A program made the translations under genes and the position numbers. A stretch of DNA of 64,000 nucleotides, from assembly GCA_963830385.1 (NCBI GenBank), contig CAWHMD010000010.1:186001-250000 (forward strand), read 5' to 3'. The DNA is from Bog-532 sp963830385. Its GTDB lineage: Bacteria; Actinomycetota; Actinomycetes; Streptosporangiales; Streptosporangiaceae. Shown one piece after another: positions 43,692-51,214 of the stretch (position 1 is its first letter; each line of letters starts with the position of its first letter). The notes under the pieces are model-generated. The model did not search any database. It was not told where the DNA came from and worked only from the letters and a program-made list of their open reading frames with translations.

Positions 43692-44018
43692 CTACCGGCC
43701 GCTGAGCGGGTCGCGCTCACCGAGGCCGCCGAGCAGGTTGCGCAGCGCCTGGGTGTAGGCGTCGAGCGCGTCCCGGCCCTTGCCGGTCAGGGCCACCGTG
43801 GTTTTCTGGCCCGACCCGTTCTTGATCTTTTCGCTGCTGAGGTAGCCGGCGTCTTCCAGCTTGCGGAGCTGGATGATCAGGTTGCCGGGGGTCAGCTCGA
43901 GCATGTCCTGCAGCCGGGTGAAGGACAGCGCGTCGCCGTCGGGCAGGGCCGCCAGCGTCGCGACGATCCGCAACCGGGTAGGGACGTGGATCAGCGGGTC
44001 GAGCCCGTCGTCAGCCAT
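43692..44018 (-). CDS. Winged-helix transcriptional regulator (HTH_27-like)
   Basis: A 108-aa winged-helix protein: HVPTRLRIVATLAALPDGDALSFTRLQDMLELTPGNLIIQLRKLEDAGYL, then a wing containing GSGQKTTVALTGKGRDALD. It resembles small MarR/ArsR-like repressors found with membrane protein genes. It is the most likely ligand of the three 17-bp palindromes upstream of the operon (44711-44786) and a probable paralogue of the N-terminal half of the next gene. Confidence 0.83.
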   Translation of the reverse strand: MADDGLDPLIHVPTRLRIVATLAALPDGDALSFTRLQDMLELTPGNLIIQLRKLEDAGYLSSEKIKNGSGQKTTVALTGKGRDALDAYTQALRNLLGGLGERDPLSGR

Positions 44019-44048
44019 CTGTCTGCACCATCTGGGTAGGACTCGTCA

Positions 44049-44693
44049 TCAACTGTGCTGCCGCCAGGCGGTGACAGCGGCCTTGATCAGGAGCAGGGCG
44101 CACAGGCCGACGGCACAGACCGCCCAGCATCCGGCCGGTCCCGCGAGCAGGCTCAGGCCACCGACCACGACGGCCGCCAGACCCGTGATGACGCCCCGCT
44201 GGTTTCGCTGGAACGCCTTCAGTACCGCCCAGGCCAGACCGCAGACGATCAGCGGTGCCGCCGCCGGGTACAGCCCGTAGGCGATCGAATTGCTCACCCC
44301 GGAGCCGGCCAGGACGAACATGCCGGCGATCAGGGCGGCCCAGATCACCACCATGGCGATTACCTCGCCCGGGCGGAACCGGGACCTTCCGACGATCCCG
44401 GTGGTGGCCCGCTTGGCCACGACCGTCAGCGCGATCACGTTGACGATCCCGATCGCGGCCTCGGCCGGGCCGATCGCGGCCGTCGGGTACATGTAGGGAT
44501 GCTGCCCGCGGACCGACAGCCAGATGGCGCCGTAAGCGGCCAGGGCCAGGAGCGCCCGCAGGGCGACGAGCCAGGGCGGGAACGGCTCGAGCTGGCGCCG
44601 CGTCTGCTGGGTGGTCTGGTTCAGCAGAGCCGCAGCCTGCTGGGCTTCGAAGTCGCCGCCGTTGGTGCCGGCGGTGTCGAATGTGGGGTTCAT
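44049..44693 (-). CDS. Hypothetical membrane protein, six predicted helices
   Basis: A 214-aa protein with a polar N-terminus of about 40 residues and around six hydrophobic helices from residue 43 on. No family recognised with confidence. It is the first gene of an operon with two winged-helix regulators and a TIGR03086 protein; genes of this regulator type are often next to membrane proteins they control. The palindromes at 44711-44786 lie 18-93 bp upstream of the ATG. Confidence 0.7.
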   Translation of the reverse strand: MNPTFDTAGTNGGDFEAQQAAALLNQTTQQTRRQLEPFPPWLVALRALLALAAYGAIWLSVRGQHPYMYPTAAIGPAEAAIGIVNVIALTVVAKRATTGIVGRSRFRPGEVIAMVVIWAALIAGMFVLAGSGVSNSIAYGLYPAAAPLIVCGLAWAVLKAFQRNQRGVITGLAAVVVGGLSLLAGPAGCWAVCAVGLCALLLIKAAVTAWRQHS

Positions 44694-44710
44694 GGTGTCT
44701 CCCTCGATCG

Positions 44711-44786
44711 ACTCTATGCCATAAAGTAGATGCTGCTTTATGGCATAAAGTCAAGGGGATCGGCCAAGAACTTTATGACATAAAGT
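44711..44786. promoter_or_regulatory. Three copies of a 17-bp palindromic operator
   Basis: Consensus ACTTTATGNCATAAAGT. Copies: 44711-44727 (one mismatch), 44735-44751 (first base G) and 44770-44786 (perfect). Centres are 24 and 35 bp apart. They cover the promoter of the operon starting at 44693. The pattern is direct; control by the winged-helix protein of the operon is inferred. Confidence 0.8.
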
Positions 44787-44923
44787 CGAGGCTGGCCGTC
44801 GACGGGCCGGGGTGGTGGCGCCCTGCTTCACATGCACGGCGCTACCACCGATGCCTTGGGCCCAGCCACCATCAGGGAATCACCGTTCCCGGTAGATGAC
44901 TTCCTCACCGAGCCGCCCAAGGG

Positions 44924-45103
44924 TCAGCGCTTACGGTGCGAGGTCAGCCACGCCGCGTAAAGCTCCTGGAACTCGGCCATCTCTCGCTCTTCTTCGTCTC
45001 GCTCGGCAGCGACTTGCTCGTAGTACCGCATGGTCAGCAGCCATGCTGATGCGGCACCGACGAGAAGGGCGAGGATGAGGAGCAGGCCAAAGACAATCGA
45101 CAT
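44924..45103 (-). CDS. Small membrane protein, 59 aa
   Basis: ATG 45103 preceded by AAGGAG opens a 59-codon frame: one N-terminal membrane helix (IVFGLLLILALLVGAASAWLL) followed by a highly charged helix (ERDEEEREMAEFQELY) and a basic end. The strong ribosome-binding site and sensible composition support a real gene. It follows another small single-helix protein gene by 18 bp. No family recognised; the layout is like small accessory proteins of mobile elements. Confidence 0.6.
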   Translation of the reverse strand: MSIVFGLLLILALLVGAASAWLLTMRYYEQVAAERDEEEREMAEFQELYAAWLTSHRKR

Positions 45104-45121
45104 AGCTTGAACACTCCTTCG

Positions 45122-45364
45122 TTACTCGCTGCTGTCGGGATGCCGGGGATCTTCGTCAGCGATCTCGCCCGTGCGCGCGGCCAACTGACGGGCCAGTTGC
45201 TCAGCGCGGGCCCGGGCTCGCGCCGCTTCACATTGCCACCGGCGCACCTGGCGTTGCATCCGCGTCTGCATGCGGGAGATCTCGGCTTCGACGAACACCG
45301 ACCTGAGCACCCAGCCGATGATGCATCCGGTGACGAGGCAGGCGATCGCCACGCTCGCGGTCAT
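45122..45364 (-). CDS. Small membrane protein, 80 aa
   Basis: An 80-aa protein with one N-terminal helix (TASVAIACLVTGCIIGWVL) and a long basic, Gln/Arg/Ala-rich amphipathic helix (about 25-68) of coiled-coil type. It is followed after 18 bp by the 59-aa membrane protein on the same strand, so the two are probably co-transcribed and may interact. No homologue recognised. Confidence 0.55.
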   Translation of the reverse strand: MTASVAIACLVTGCIIGWVLRSVFVEAEISRMQTRMQRQVRRWQCEAARARARAEQLARQLAARTGEIADEDPRHPDSSE

Positions 45365-45960
45365 CTCGTTGGCTCTTTCAGCGCAGGTTCAGGGCACCGT
45401 GCTCTGCTATCGCTTGCCGCAGGCGACTGGTGTGCCGCGGGAGCCACGCTCCGCTTCGGCGTGAAGGTAAGGCTGTAGACGCGGTTAATACGAGTGGTAC
45501 GGTGAGACACGTCCACCACATCCCTATGGTCCGGACAGGTCGAAATAGGACGGTGCGACGCTGCTGGGCCAGTGCTGCAACACTGGCCCAGCGTCGCTGT
45601 GGCGCCACCTCCACGCTCGGAGCTAGGTGGCCACCTCGTGGCTCGGTGATCGTCTTCCTCGGGCACGAGTTCGCGTTGGCTTTCTGAGTAGCCCGCCTCG
45701 TCTCTTTTGTTAACTTATTCAGCTGAAGTTCAGCCCGTCTTACTGGCTCGTAGCCTCTGAAAAAATGCTACCCTCCCTGACTCAGATGGAACTTGCGGCC
45801 TGAAACTGGACAAAAGTTCAGCGAGTTAAGTACTGAAGTCATCACTTGAAGCAGGCCTGAAATAGTTCTCCCAGCTAGGTAGGTCCTTTGCTTCGGCGTG
45901 AGAGGGCGTTAAAGTGTGCCTTAATGCAAATACTGAACTTCAGGTGAATAGGGCTTCACG
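45365..45960. other. 596-bp regulatory region of the XRE/glycosyltransferase pair
   Basis: No gene seen. A large hairpin (45555-45597: GCGACGCT, 3-base bulge, GGGCCAGTG, pairing with CACTGGCCC and AGCGTCGC) is a probable terminator. Beyond it the DNA is AT-rich (45700-45960) and holds the dyads GCTGAAGTTCAGC (45722-45734) and CTGAACTTCAG (45933-45943), plus at least four more CTGAA/TTCAG half-sites between them. These probably bind the XRE-type protein encoded next. Confidence 0.6.
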
Positions 45961-47100
45961 GTGGATACTCCTCGGGATTCACGGCAGATGCTTGCGCAAC
46001 GGCTGCGTTCGCTGAGAGAACACCACTGGCCAGAGAAGGTCACACAGTCCGAACTCGCACAGGCGTTCGGCGGCAGGAAGCCGATCAGCGTGCCTCTCAT
46101 CTCGTCCTGGGAGTCGCTGAACAGCAAAGTGATCATTCCGTCCAAGTGGGTGGACGCCTACGCGACTTTCTTCGCCACCGGCCGGTCGCTCTCGGGTGAC
46201 TCACCCAGGCTTTTGAAACTCAGTGAGATGACAGAGACGGAACGGCAAGCAAGAGAAGACCTGAGGAAGGAGTTGCTGGCGTTGCGTAACAACGCTCAGC
46301 GCGCCATAACAGAACCGCCGTCGACCGCGGACCATCCCGCAACTCTGCCGCCCGCCGCCAGCAAAGTCGCATCCGGCCTGTGGCACTTCCCTGACGGCGC
46401 ACCAATCACCATCGTCTGCGCGCAGGTCCCGGAAGGGATGCTAAAGGAGTTCAAGTACGCCAATCCAAGGCATCCGGACTTCATCAAGCTTTACACCTAT
46501 GCCGACTTGGACTCGCTGTTCGAGCTCTTCGGTCATATCCGTGCCGCCAACCCCGGCAGTCAGGTCAACCTGGTCGCAGCAAATCAGCTCGCCAGCGATG
46601 TTTACACGACTCACCTGGTCGTTCTCGGCGGAGTTGACTGGAACAAGGCCACCAGGCAAGTCCTGGGCCAGCTCTCCCTGCCGGTCCGGCAGGTGACGGA
46701 CTGGGATGCCGGCGTAGTGCCTTACTTCGAAGTAGTGGTCGATGGAAAGCAGATTCGCCACAAGCCTCTGCTCGACAATTCCGCCAACGCCGACGGAGAA
46801 GCTAACGAACCACTGCTTCGGGCAGACGTCGCGCTGTTTGCCCGTGCCGTGAATCCCTACAACACATTGCGCACAGTCACGGTCTGCAACGGTATGTACG
46901 GAAACGGCACCTATGGGGCTGTTCGGGCCCTCACCGATGCGGAATTCCGAGACAGGAACAACACTTTTGTACGGGATAATTTCGGCGATAAAAAGGAGTT
47001 TTGCATTCTAACCCGTGTCAAAATTGAGGATAGTGTCGCGGTGACTCCTGACTGGAATGTCGCCGGGACCGTCCTCTTCCAGTGGGGGAGCGAGTCGTGA
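45961..47100 (+). CDS. XRE-type HTH protein with unrecognised C-terminal domain
   Basis: A 379-aa protein starting at GTG. Residues 10-80 are an XRE-like helix-turn-helix (LAQRLRSLREHHW; VTQSELAQAFGG; PLISSWES). Residues about 145-379 form an alpha/beta domain with Rossmann-like strands (APITIVCAQVPEG, VNLVAANQLA, THLVVLGGVDWN) and a conserved-looking NPYNTLRTVTVCNGMYGNGTYGAV stretch; I cannot name the family, but it suggests nucleotide or ligand sensing. GC is lower than in flanking genes. Its stop overlaps the GTG of the glycosyltransferase gene (GTGA). Confidence 0.7.
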   Translation: MDTPRDSRQMLAQRLRSLREHHWPEKVTQSELAQAFGGRKPISVPLISSWESLNSKVIIPSKWVDAYATFFATGRSLSGDSPRLLKLSEMTETERQAREDLRKELLALRNNAQRAITEPPSTADHPATLPPAASKVASGLWHFPDGAPITIVCAQVPEGMLKEFKYANPRHPDFIKLYTYADLDSLFELFGHIRAANPGSQVNLVAANQLASDVYTTHLVVLGGVDWNKATRQVLGQLSLPVRQVTDWDAGVVPYFEVVVDGKQIRHKPLLDNSANADGEANEPLLRADVALFARAVNPYNTLRTVTVCNGMYGNGTYGAVRALTDAEFRDRNNTFVRDNFGDKKEFCILTRVKIEDSVAVTPDWNVAGTVLFQWGSES

Positions 47101-48488
47101 CCGCGACAGGGACACGGGATCACCATGGTTCGCACAGCAGCCTGCTTCACGTATACGACGGCGCAGATCGTCCCCCACCCGGAAAAGTAGATGCGCTCAT
47201 CGTCCCCACGGTTCGCTCTCCCGCTTATCTCAAGACCGCCGCCAACCTGGCGGCCCGGCTGAAATGCCCGCTGGTCACCTTGCACAGCCGGAAATGGACC
47301 AGTCCCGAGGCCACTGCGCAGGAACTTCGCGCCGACATTGATCTGATCGCTATTGACCTGCCCGACCACACCAGCCTGGGGCTCCCGAACTTCAGAACAT
47401 CAATGCTGCTCACTGGCACCAGGTTCGATCGGCGAACCGACACCAGCGTCAAACGCAACCTGGGTCTGACCCTCAGCCGCATGGTCGGCTGGGATCGCAT
47501 CGCCTTTGTTGACGACGACATAGAAGTCCCGGATCCTTACGATCTGGCTCGCGCGTCCACCCTGCTCGGCACCTACAACGCAGTCGGCCTGGCAATCGGC
47601 GGCTACCCGGATAATTCTGTCGTCTGTCACGCGTATCGCGCAGCAAAAGGCCCTCAGGAAACTTTCATCGGCGGCGGAGCTCTGGTCGTCCGGGTATCAC
47701 AGAACCGGTCGTTCTTCCCGAATATTTACAATGAAGACTGGTTCTATCTACTGAATGATAAAAGCGGGATCCAGCCGCTGGCTATGACCGGCAGCGTAGT
47801 CCAGCGCCCCTATGAACCGTTTCGCACACCGGAACGAGCACGGGCGGAAGAGCTCGGCGACGTGCTCGCCGAAGGCGCTTTCTGGCTGCTCGACGACGGC
47901 CGTTCAATCAACGACGCGGACTATCAACATTGGCGTTCTTTTATAGCAAAAAGAAAGCGTTTCATTCAGTCAATTCTATGTATGATACAGGACGGTTACT
48001 CTGAAACCATTGCTGGAGAAAAGAATCGGATACTGGAGGCGCTGAGGGCAGCTGTAGGGCGCTTGGAGCATATCACCCCTGCGCTCTGCCTGGACTATTT
48101 GCGGGCATTCACCGAGGACCGCCAGGATTGGCAGTCTTATCTGGATTCCCTTCCCTCCGGTCAGTCACTCGAGTCAGCCTTGAAAGAGATTTCTAACCTC
48201 GGAGTCCAGCCGTTGCACCGGCCGACGCGCCGTCGCGGCCTGATCCTGATCATGGCTGGGCCGGAGGTGCACATGATCCCCTCGTCGACGGCCGGCGTGA
48301 CCGCGCTCATCGTCACGCTGCTTCTAGCTGGCACGGCCTCCATCGTGGCCGGGCGGCGGCGGGAGCGTCGCTCCCGTTACGGTGGGCGCCCGCGTTCACC
48401 TGCCGGAGTACGGCTTCCAGTGACCGCATCCAGTTCTGGCCGACGACCATGGTCAAGGTCCCTGCGGGCGACGGACAGCCTGGACTAG
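47097..48488 (+). CDS. GT-A fold glycosyltransferase-like protein
   Basis: About 463 aa. The nucleotide-sugar region holds a DxD motif in RIAFVDDDIEVPDPYD, then GGGALVVR and NEDWFYLL, which match the donor-site and catalytic-base blocks of GT2-like enzymes. The first 60 residues (DALIVPTVRSPAYLKTAANLA) form a Rossmann-like start. After about residue 380 the sequence becomes GC-rich and has a membrane-helix-like stretch (VTALIVTLLLAGTASIVAG) that may be fused remnant rather than native C-terminus. Coupled by GTGA to the XRE protein, which probably regulates or partners it. Confidence 0.7.
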   Translation: MTATGTRDHHGSHSSLLHVYDGADRPPPGKVDALIVPTVRSPAYLKTAANLAARLKCPLVTLHSRKWTSPEATAQELRADIDLIAIDLPDHTSLGLPNFRTSMLLTGTRFDRRTDTSVKRNLGLTLSRMVGWDRIAFVDDDIEVPDPYDLARASTLLGTYNAVGLAIGGYPDNSVVCHAYRAAKGPQETFIGGGALVVRVSQNRSFFPNIYNEDWFYLLNDKSGIQPLAMTGSVVQRPYEPFRTPERARAEELGDVLAEGAFWLLDDGRSINDADYQHWRSFIAKRKRFIQSILCMIQDGYSETIAGEKNRILEALRAAVGRLEHITPALCLDYLRAFTEDRQDWQSYLDSLPSGQSLESALKEISNLGVQPLHRPTRRRGLILIMAGPEVHMIPSSTAGVTALIVTLLLAGTASIVAGRRRERRSRYGGRPRSPAGVRLPVTASSSGRRPWSRSLRATDSLD

Positions 48489-48889
48489 CCAGCCACCGAG
48501 GGCAACCTGGTCACCCTTCTCACCTGCACAAGGACGGGCACCCGGCGCGCTTCACGCTGTCCCGCGAGCCCGTGGTCCGGTATCTGCGGTCCGCGCTGGT
48601 CAACCGCTGCAAGAGCTGGCACCGTGACGAACTGTTCCGGCGCCGGAAGCAGCAGCGGCTGCGGGAGGAGCGGTGGGAGCTGCCGCTGCCCGATCCGCAG
48701 CTGATGCGGGCGGTGCAGAAACTCCCCTATCGCCAGCAGGTAGTCATCGTCGCGCGGTACTGGGCTGACTGGCCCGAGGCCGACATCGCCGACGTGCTCG
48801 GCTGCCGTCCCGGCACGGTGAAATCACTTGCTTCCCGCGCGCTGGCGCGGCTCCGTGAGGAGGTCAGGACCGATGACCAACATGACTGA
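48449..48889 (+). pseudogene. Sigma-70 (ECF, SigE-like) factor lacking its 5' part
   Basis: From about 48560 the reading frame encodes the end of sigma region 2 (PVVRYLRSALVNRCKSWHRD) and an intact region 4 (LPYRQQVVIVARYWADWPEADIADVLGCRPGTVKSLASRAL). The about 60 residues of regions 2.1-2.3 that should precede are absent in all frames; the upstream sequence is unrelated. The remnant still overlaps the following gene by 17 bp, as in intact sigma/CU044_5270 pairs. Insertion of the low-GC island probably removed the 5' end. Confidence 0.65.
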
Positions 48890-49924
48890 GGAGGATCTCG
48901 AGGTGCGGCTGCGGGCGGTGCTGCGGGCCGATGCCACCCGGGCCCCGGTCCGCGCGCGGCCGGAGTGGGCAGCCGGCGTGGCCGCCGCCAGCCGACGCCG
49001 GCGCGGCCACCTGCAACTGCTCGCACCACGGCGGACCCGGCTGGCCGTCGCGGCTGGCCTGGTGGTGGTCATGGCGGCGGGCCTGTCGGCCGGCCTCAGC
49101 CTCACCGGCGGCGGCCCGGCCCCGCTCAGCGCGCCGGCCAGCGCGGCCGAGCTGCTGGCACGCGCCGCCACCGTGTCCGCGGCTCAGCCGGTACCCCGCG
49201 CCGGCCAGTACATCTACACCGAGGCGACCGGCATCAGCCCGGAGAGCCTGAACCCCGCAGCAACAAGACCGTCCGCTACACCACCTGGACCTGGTCGTCG
49301 GTGGACGGGAAGACGGGCGACCTGATCCACCAGCGGCCGTGCCAGCGGGTGCCCGGCGGCCCCGGCGGACTCGGCCCGCTGACGTGCGGCTCCCGGATGT
49401 CCGCGGCGGCTCTCAAGTTCAAGATGCCCGACGGCGAGATCGGTGTGATGGGCGGCGGTCTGCCCTTCAAGCTGCCGAAAGGCGCCAAGATGATCCCCTC
49501 CCTGCCCACGAACTACGCCGCCGCCCGTGAGCTTCCGACGACCGCTGGAAAGCTCGGGACCTATCTGCGCAAACTGCCGATGTCCGGCGGCCCGCAGTCC
49601 GTCTGGCAGCAGCTCACCTCGCTGGTGGAGTTCGTCCCGGTGCTGCCGCCGGAGGTGGCCGCGGCCGTCTTCACGCTGGCGTCGCAGCAGCCGCACATCA
49701 CCATGCGCCACGTCACCGACGCGGCCGGCCGGCCGGGCATCGGGGTCAGCCAGGCCGGTGACCCGTCCGGGGTTGAGCTGATCTTCAATCCGTCGACCTA
49801 CCGGCTGGAGGGCATCGACGCCGGCGGCTCCGGCCTGATCATGACGCCGCTCAGCCCGGTCGCGGGGGCGCGCTCGGTCGCGATCCTGCGCACCGCCGTC
49901 GTCAACTCCGAGCCGTCCAGCTAG
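48873..49924 (+). CDS. CU044_5270 family protein (apparent frameshift)
   Basis: About 350 aa across a frameshift. From ATG 48873: a cytoplasmic N-terminus, one membrane helix (LAVAAGLVVVMAAGLSAGLSL) and the start of an extracellular domain (PRAGQYIYTEATGISPESLN). At a C4 run near 49255 the frame changes and the domain continues (NKTVRYTTWTWSSVDGKTG) to a stop at 49924. A single missing base restores the protein. Such proteins are encoded next to SigE-like ECF sigma genes and may act as their anti-sigma or surface partners. Confidence 0.75.
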
Positions 49925-49954
49925 CTCAGGCCTGACCCGGGCGCGGCGCTTGAT

Positions 49955-49995
49955 GCAACTCTTTAGTTGCCATAGTATAGCAACTAAAGAGTTGC
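49955..49995. promoter_or_regulatory. Perfect 16-bp inverted repeat upstream of SnoaL-like gene
   Basis: GCAACTCTTTAGTTGC (49955-49970) and its exact complement GCAACTAAAGAGTTGC (49980-49995) around a 9-bp AT-rich spacer. Each arm is itself a small GCAACT/AGTTGC dyad. It overlaps the promoter region and ends 19 bp before the ATG at 50015. It looks like a repressor operator (MarR/HxlR/TetR type), but no regulator gene is adjacent. Confidence 0.75.
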
Positions 49996-50014
49996 TATAT
50001 AAGGGGCAGTGACC

Positions 50015-50431
50015 ATGGCTGAGGCAGCACCCAACACCGGGATCATCAGGCGCTTCGAGCAGGCGTTCCGCGCGGCCGATCGGGCGACGATCGACGAACT
50101 GGCCGACCCGGGCCTGGCCGACCACAACCCGGCGCCCGGCCACGAGCCGACGCTGGCCGGCTTCAAGGAGAAGGTGGCCAGCTTCAAGGCGATGTTCCCC
50201 GACCTGGTGGAGGAGTTGCAGGACGTCGTGGCCAGCGGCGACACCGTCGCCACCCGCTGGGTCGTGACCGGTTCGCTCCAGCAGGACTTCATGGGGATCC
50301 CCGCCACCGGCCAGCCGATCAGGGTCGAGGGCATGAACTTCTACCGTCTGCGGGACGGCCGCGTGACCGACGTCTGGACCCAGTTCGACGCCGTCGCCAT
50401 GATGCAGCAGCTGGGCCCGGTAGCGGCCTGA
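50015..50431 (+). CDS. SnoaL-like ester cyclase family protein
   Basis: A 138-aa NTF2-like protein: IIRRFEQAFRAADRATIDELADPGL, then FKEKVASFKAMFPDLVEELQD and GRVTDVWTQFDAVAMMQQLG, the usual SnoaL-like ester cyclase pattern. These proteins range from polyketide cyclases to uncharacterised isomerases. ATG 50015 has AAGGGG nine bases upstream; the in-frame GTG at 50009 is too close to it. Probably regulated through the inverted repeat just upstream. Confidence 0.87.
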   Translation: MAEAAPNTGIIRRFEQAFRAADRATIDELADPGLADHNPAPGHEPTLAGFKEKVASFKAMFPDLVEELQDVVASGDTVATRWVVTGSLQQDFMGIPATGQPIRVEGMNFYRLRDGRVTDVWTQFDAVAMMQQLGPVAA

Positions 50432-50667
50432 CCCAGATCAGCTCGCGGCGGCCGGCGAAGGTCCCGATCGTAACGTTTCCGGCGGCCTGGGCGGACGTAT
50501 GCTGGTGCTGGCAGTCACGCCTGCCCGATCCGAGCTGCGGCCGCCCGGCGCTGGACGTAGCGACGAGGACAAGAGCGGCCCAGCCCTCGCGTGAGTTCGT
50601 CTTTCGTTCATCGTGATCCCTCTCATGGTGGCCAGACGCCGGGACCGGCCACTGGATCGAGGACACG

Positions 50668-51195
50668 ATGGCGCACGACAAGATCAGCGCAGCCGCCCGA
50701 CAGCGCATGGCCGAGACCGGTGAGTCCTACGCCGCCGCCCGCCGCGCGGTCATCCGGGAGCACCAGGCGGCCGGGGGGCACACCCCGCCACCCGAGGCGC
50801 AGTGGTTTGCGATCCGCTACGGCGACACCTGGTCGGGCCGGATCACCGACACGCTGGACCGGGTGATGTTCCGCGCTGGCCGTGGAGTTTCCGGCGTCGA
50901 AGTCGACCCGGACCAGATCCGGGTGCGGATGGGCTCTTTCAAGCTGGATATCCCGCGCCCCTCCGTCCGCTCCGTCCGCCGGTCCGGAGCCCGGGTTGGC
51001 GGGACGACCGGCGTGCACGGCGGCCGTGGCCGGTGGCTGGTCAACGGCTCGGCCGAGGGCCTGGTCGAGCTGACGATTGACCCGCCCGCCGCCATCTCCC
51101 CCAGCATCGACACCCTGTTCGGCCTGGGCCCGTCGCGGGTCGACCAGCTCACCGTCAGCCTTGACGACCCCGACGGCTTCATCGCGGCGGTGTGA
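50668..51195 (+). CDS. Hypothetical protein with actinobacterial N-terminal motif
   Basis: A 175-aa protein. The N-terminal helix pair KISAAARQRMAETGESYAAARRAVIREH recurs at the start of many actinobacterial hypothetical proteins and looks like a small DNA- or ligand-binding unit. The rest (about 45-175) is beta-rich, with no family recognised. ATG 50668 is preceded by GGACACG. The 236-bp gap before it contains no visible feature. Confidence 0.7.
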   Translation: MAHDKISAAARQRMAETGESYAAARRAVIREHQAAGGHTPPPEAQWFAIRYGDTWSGRITDTLDRVMFRAGRGVSGVEVDPDQIRVRMGSFKLDIPRPSVRSVRRSGARVGGTTGVHGGRGRWLVNGSAEGLVELTIDPPAAISPSIDTLFGLGPSRVDQLTVSLDDPDGFIAAV

Positions 51196-51214
51196 GCGAT
51201 GGGGCCGGGCCTCG

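Noticed and set aside
48230..48450. A possible sortase-type surface anchor (helix followed by Arg-rich end) at the end of the glycosyltransferase frame
   Set aside because: No LPxTG motif precedes it, and the sequence is better explained as GC-rich remnant at the island border.
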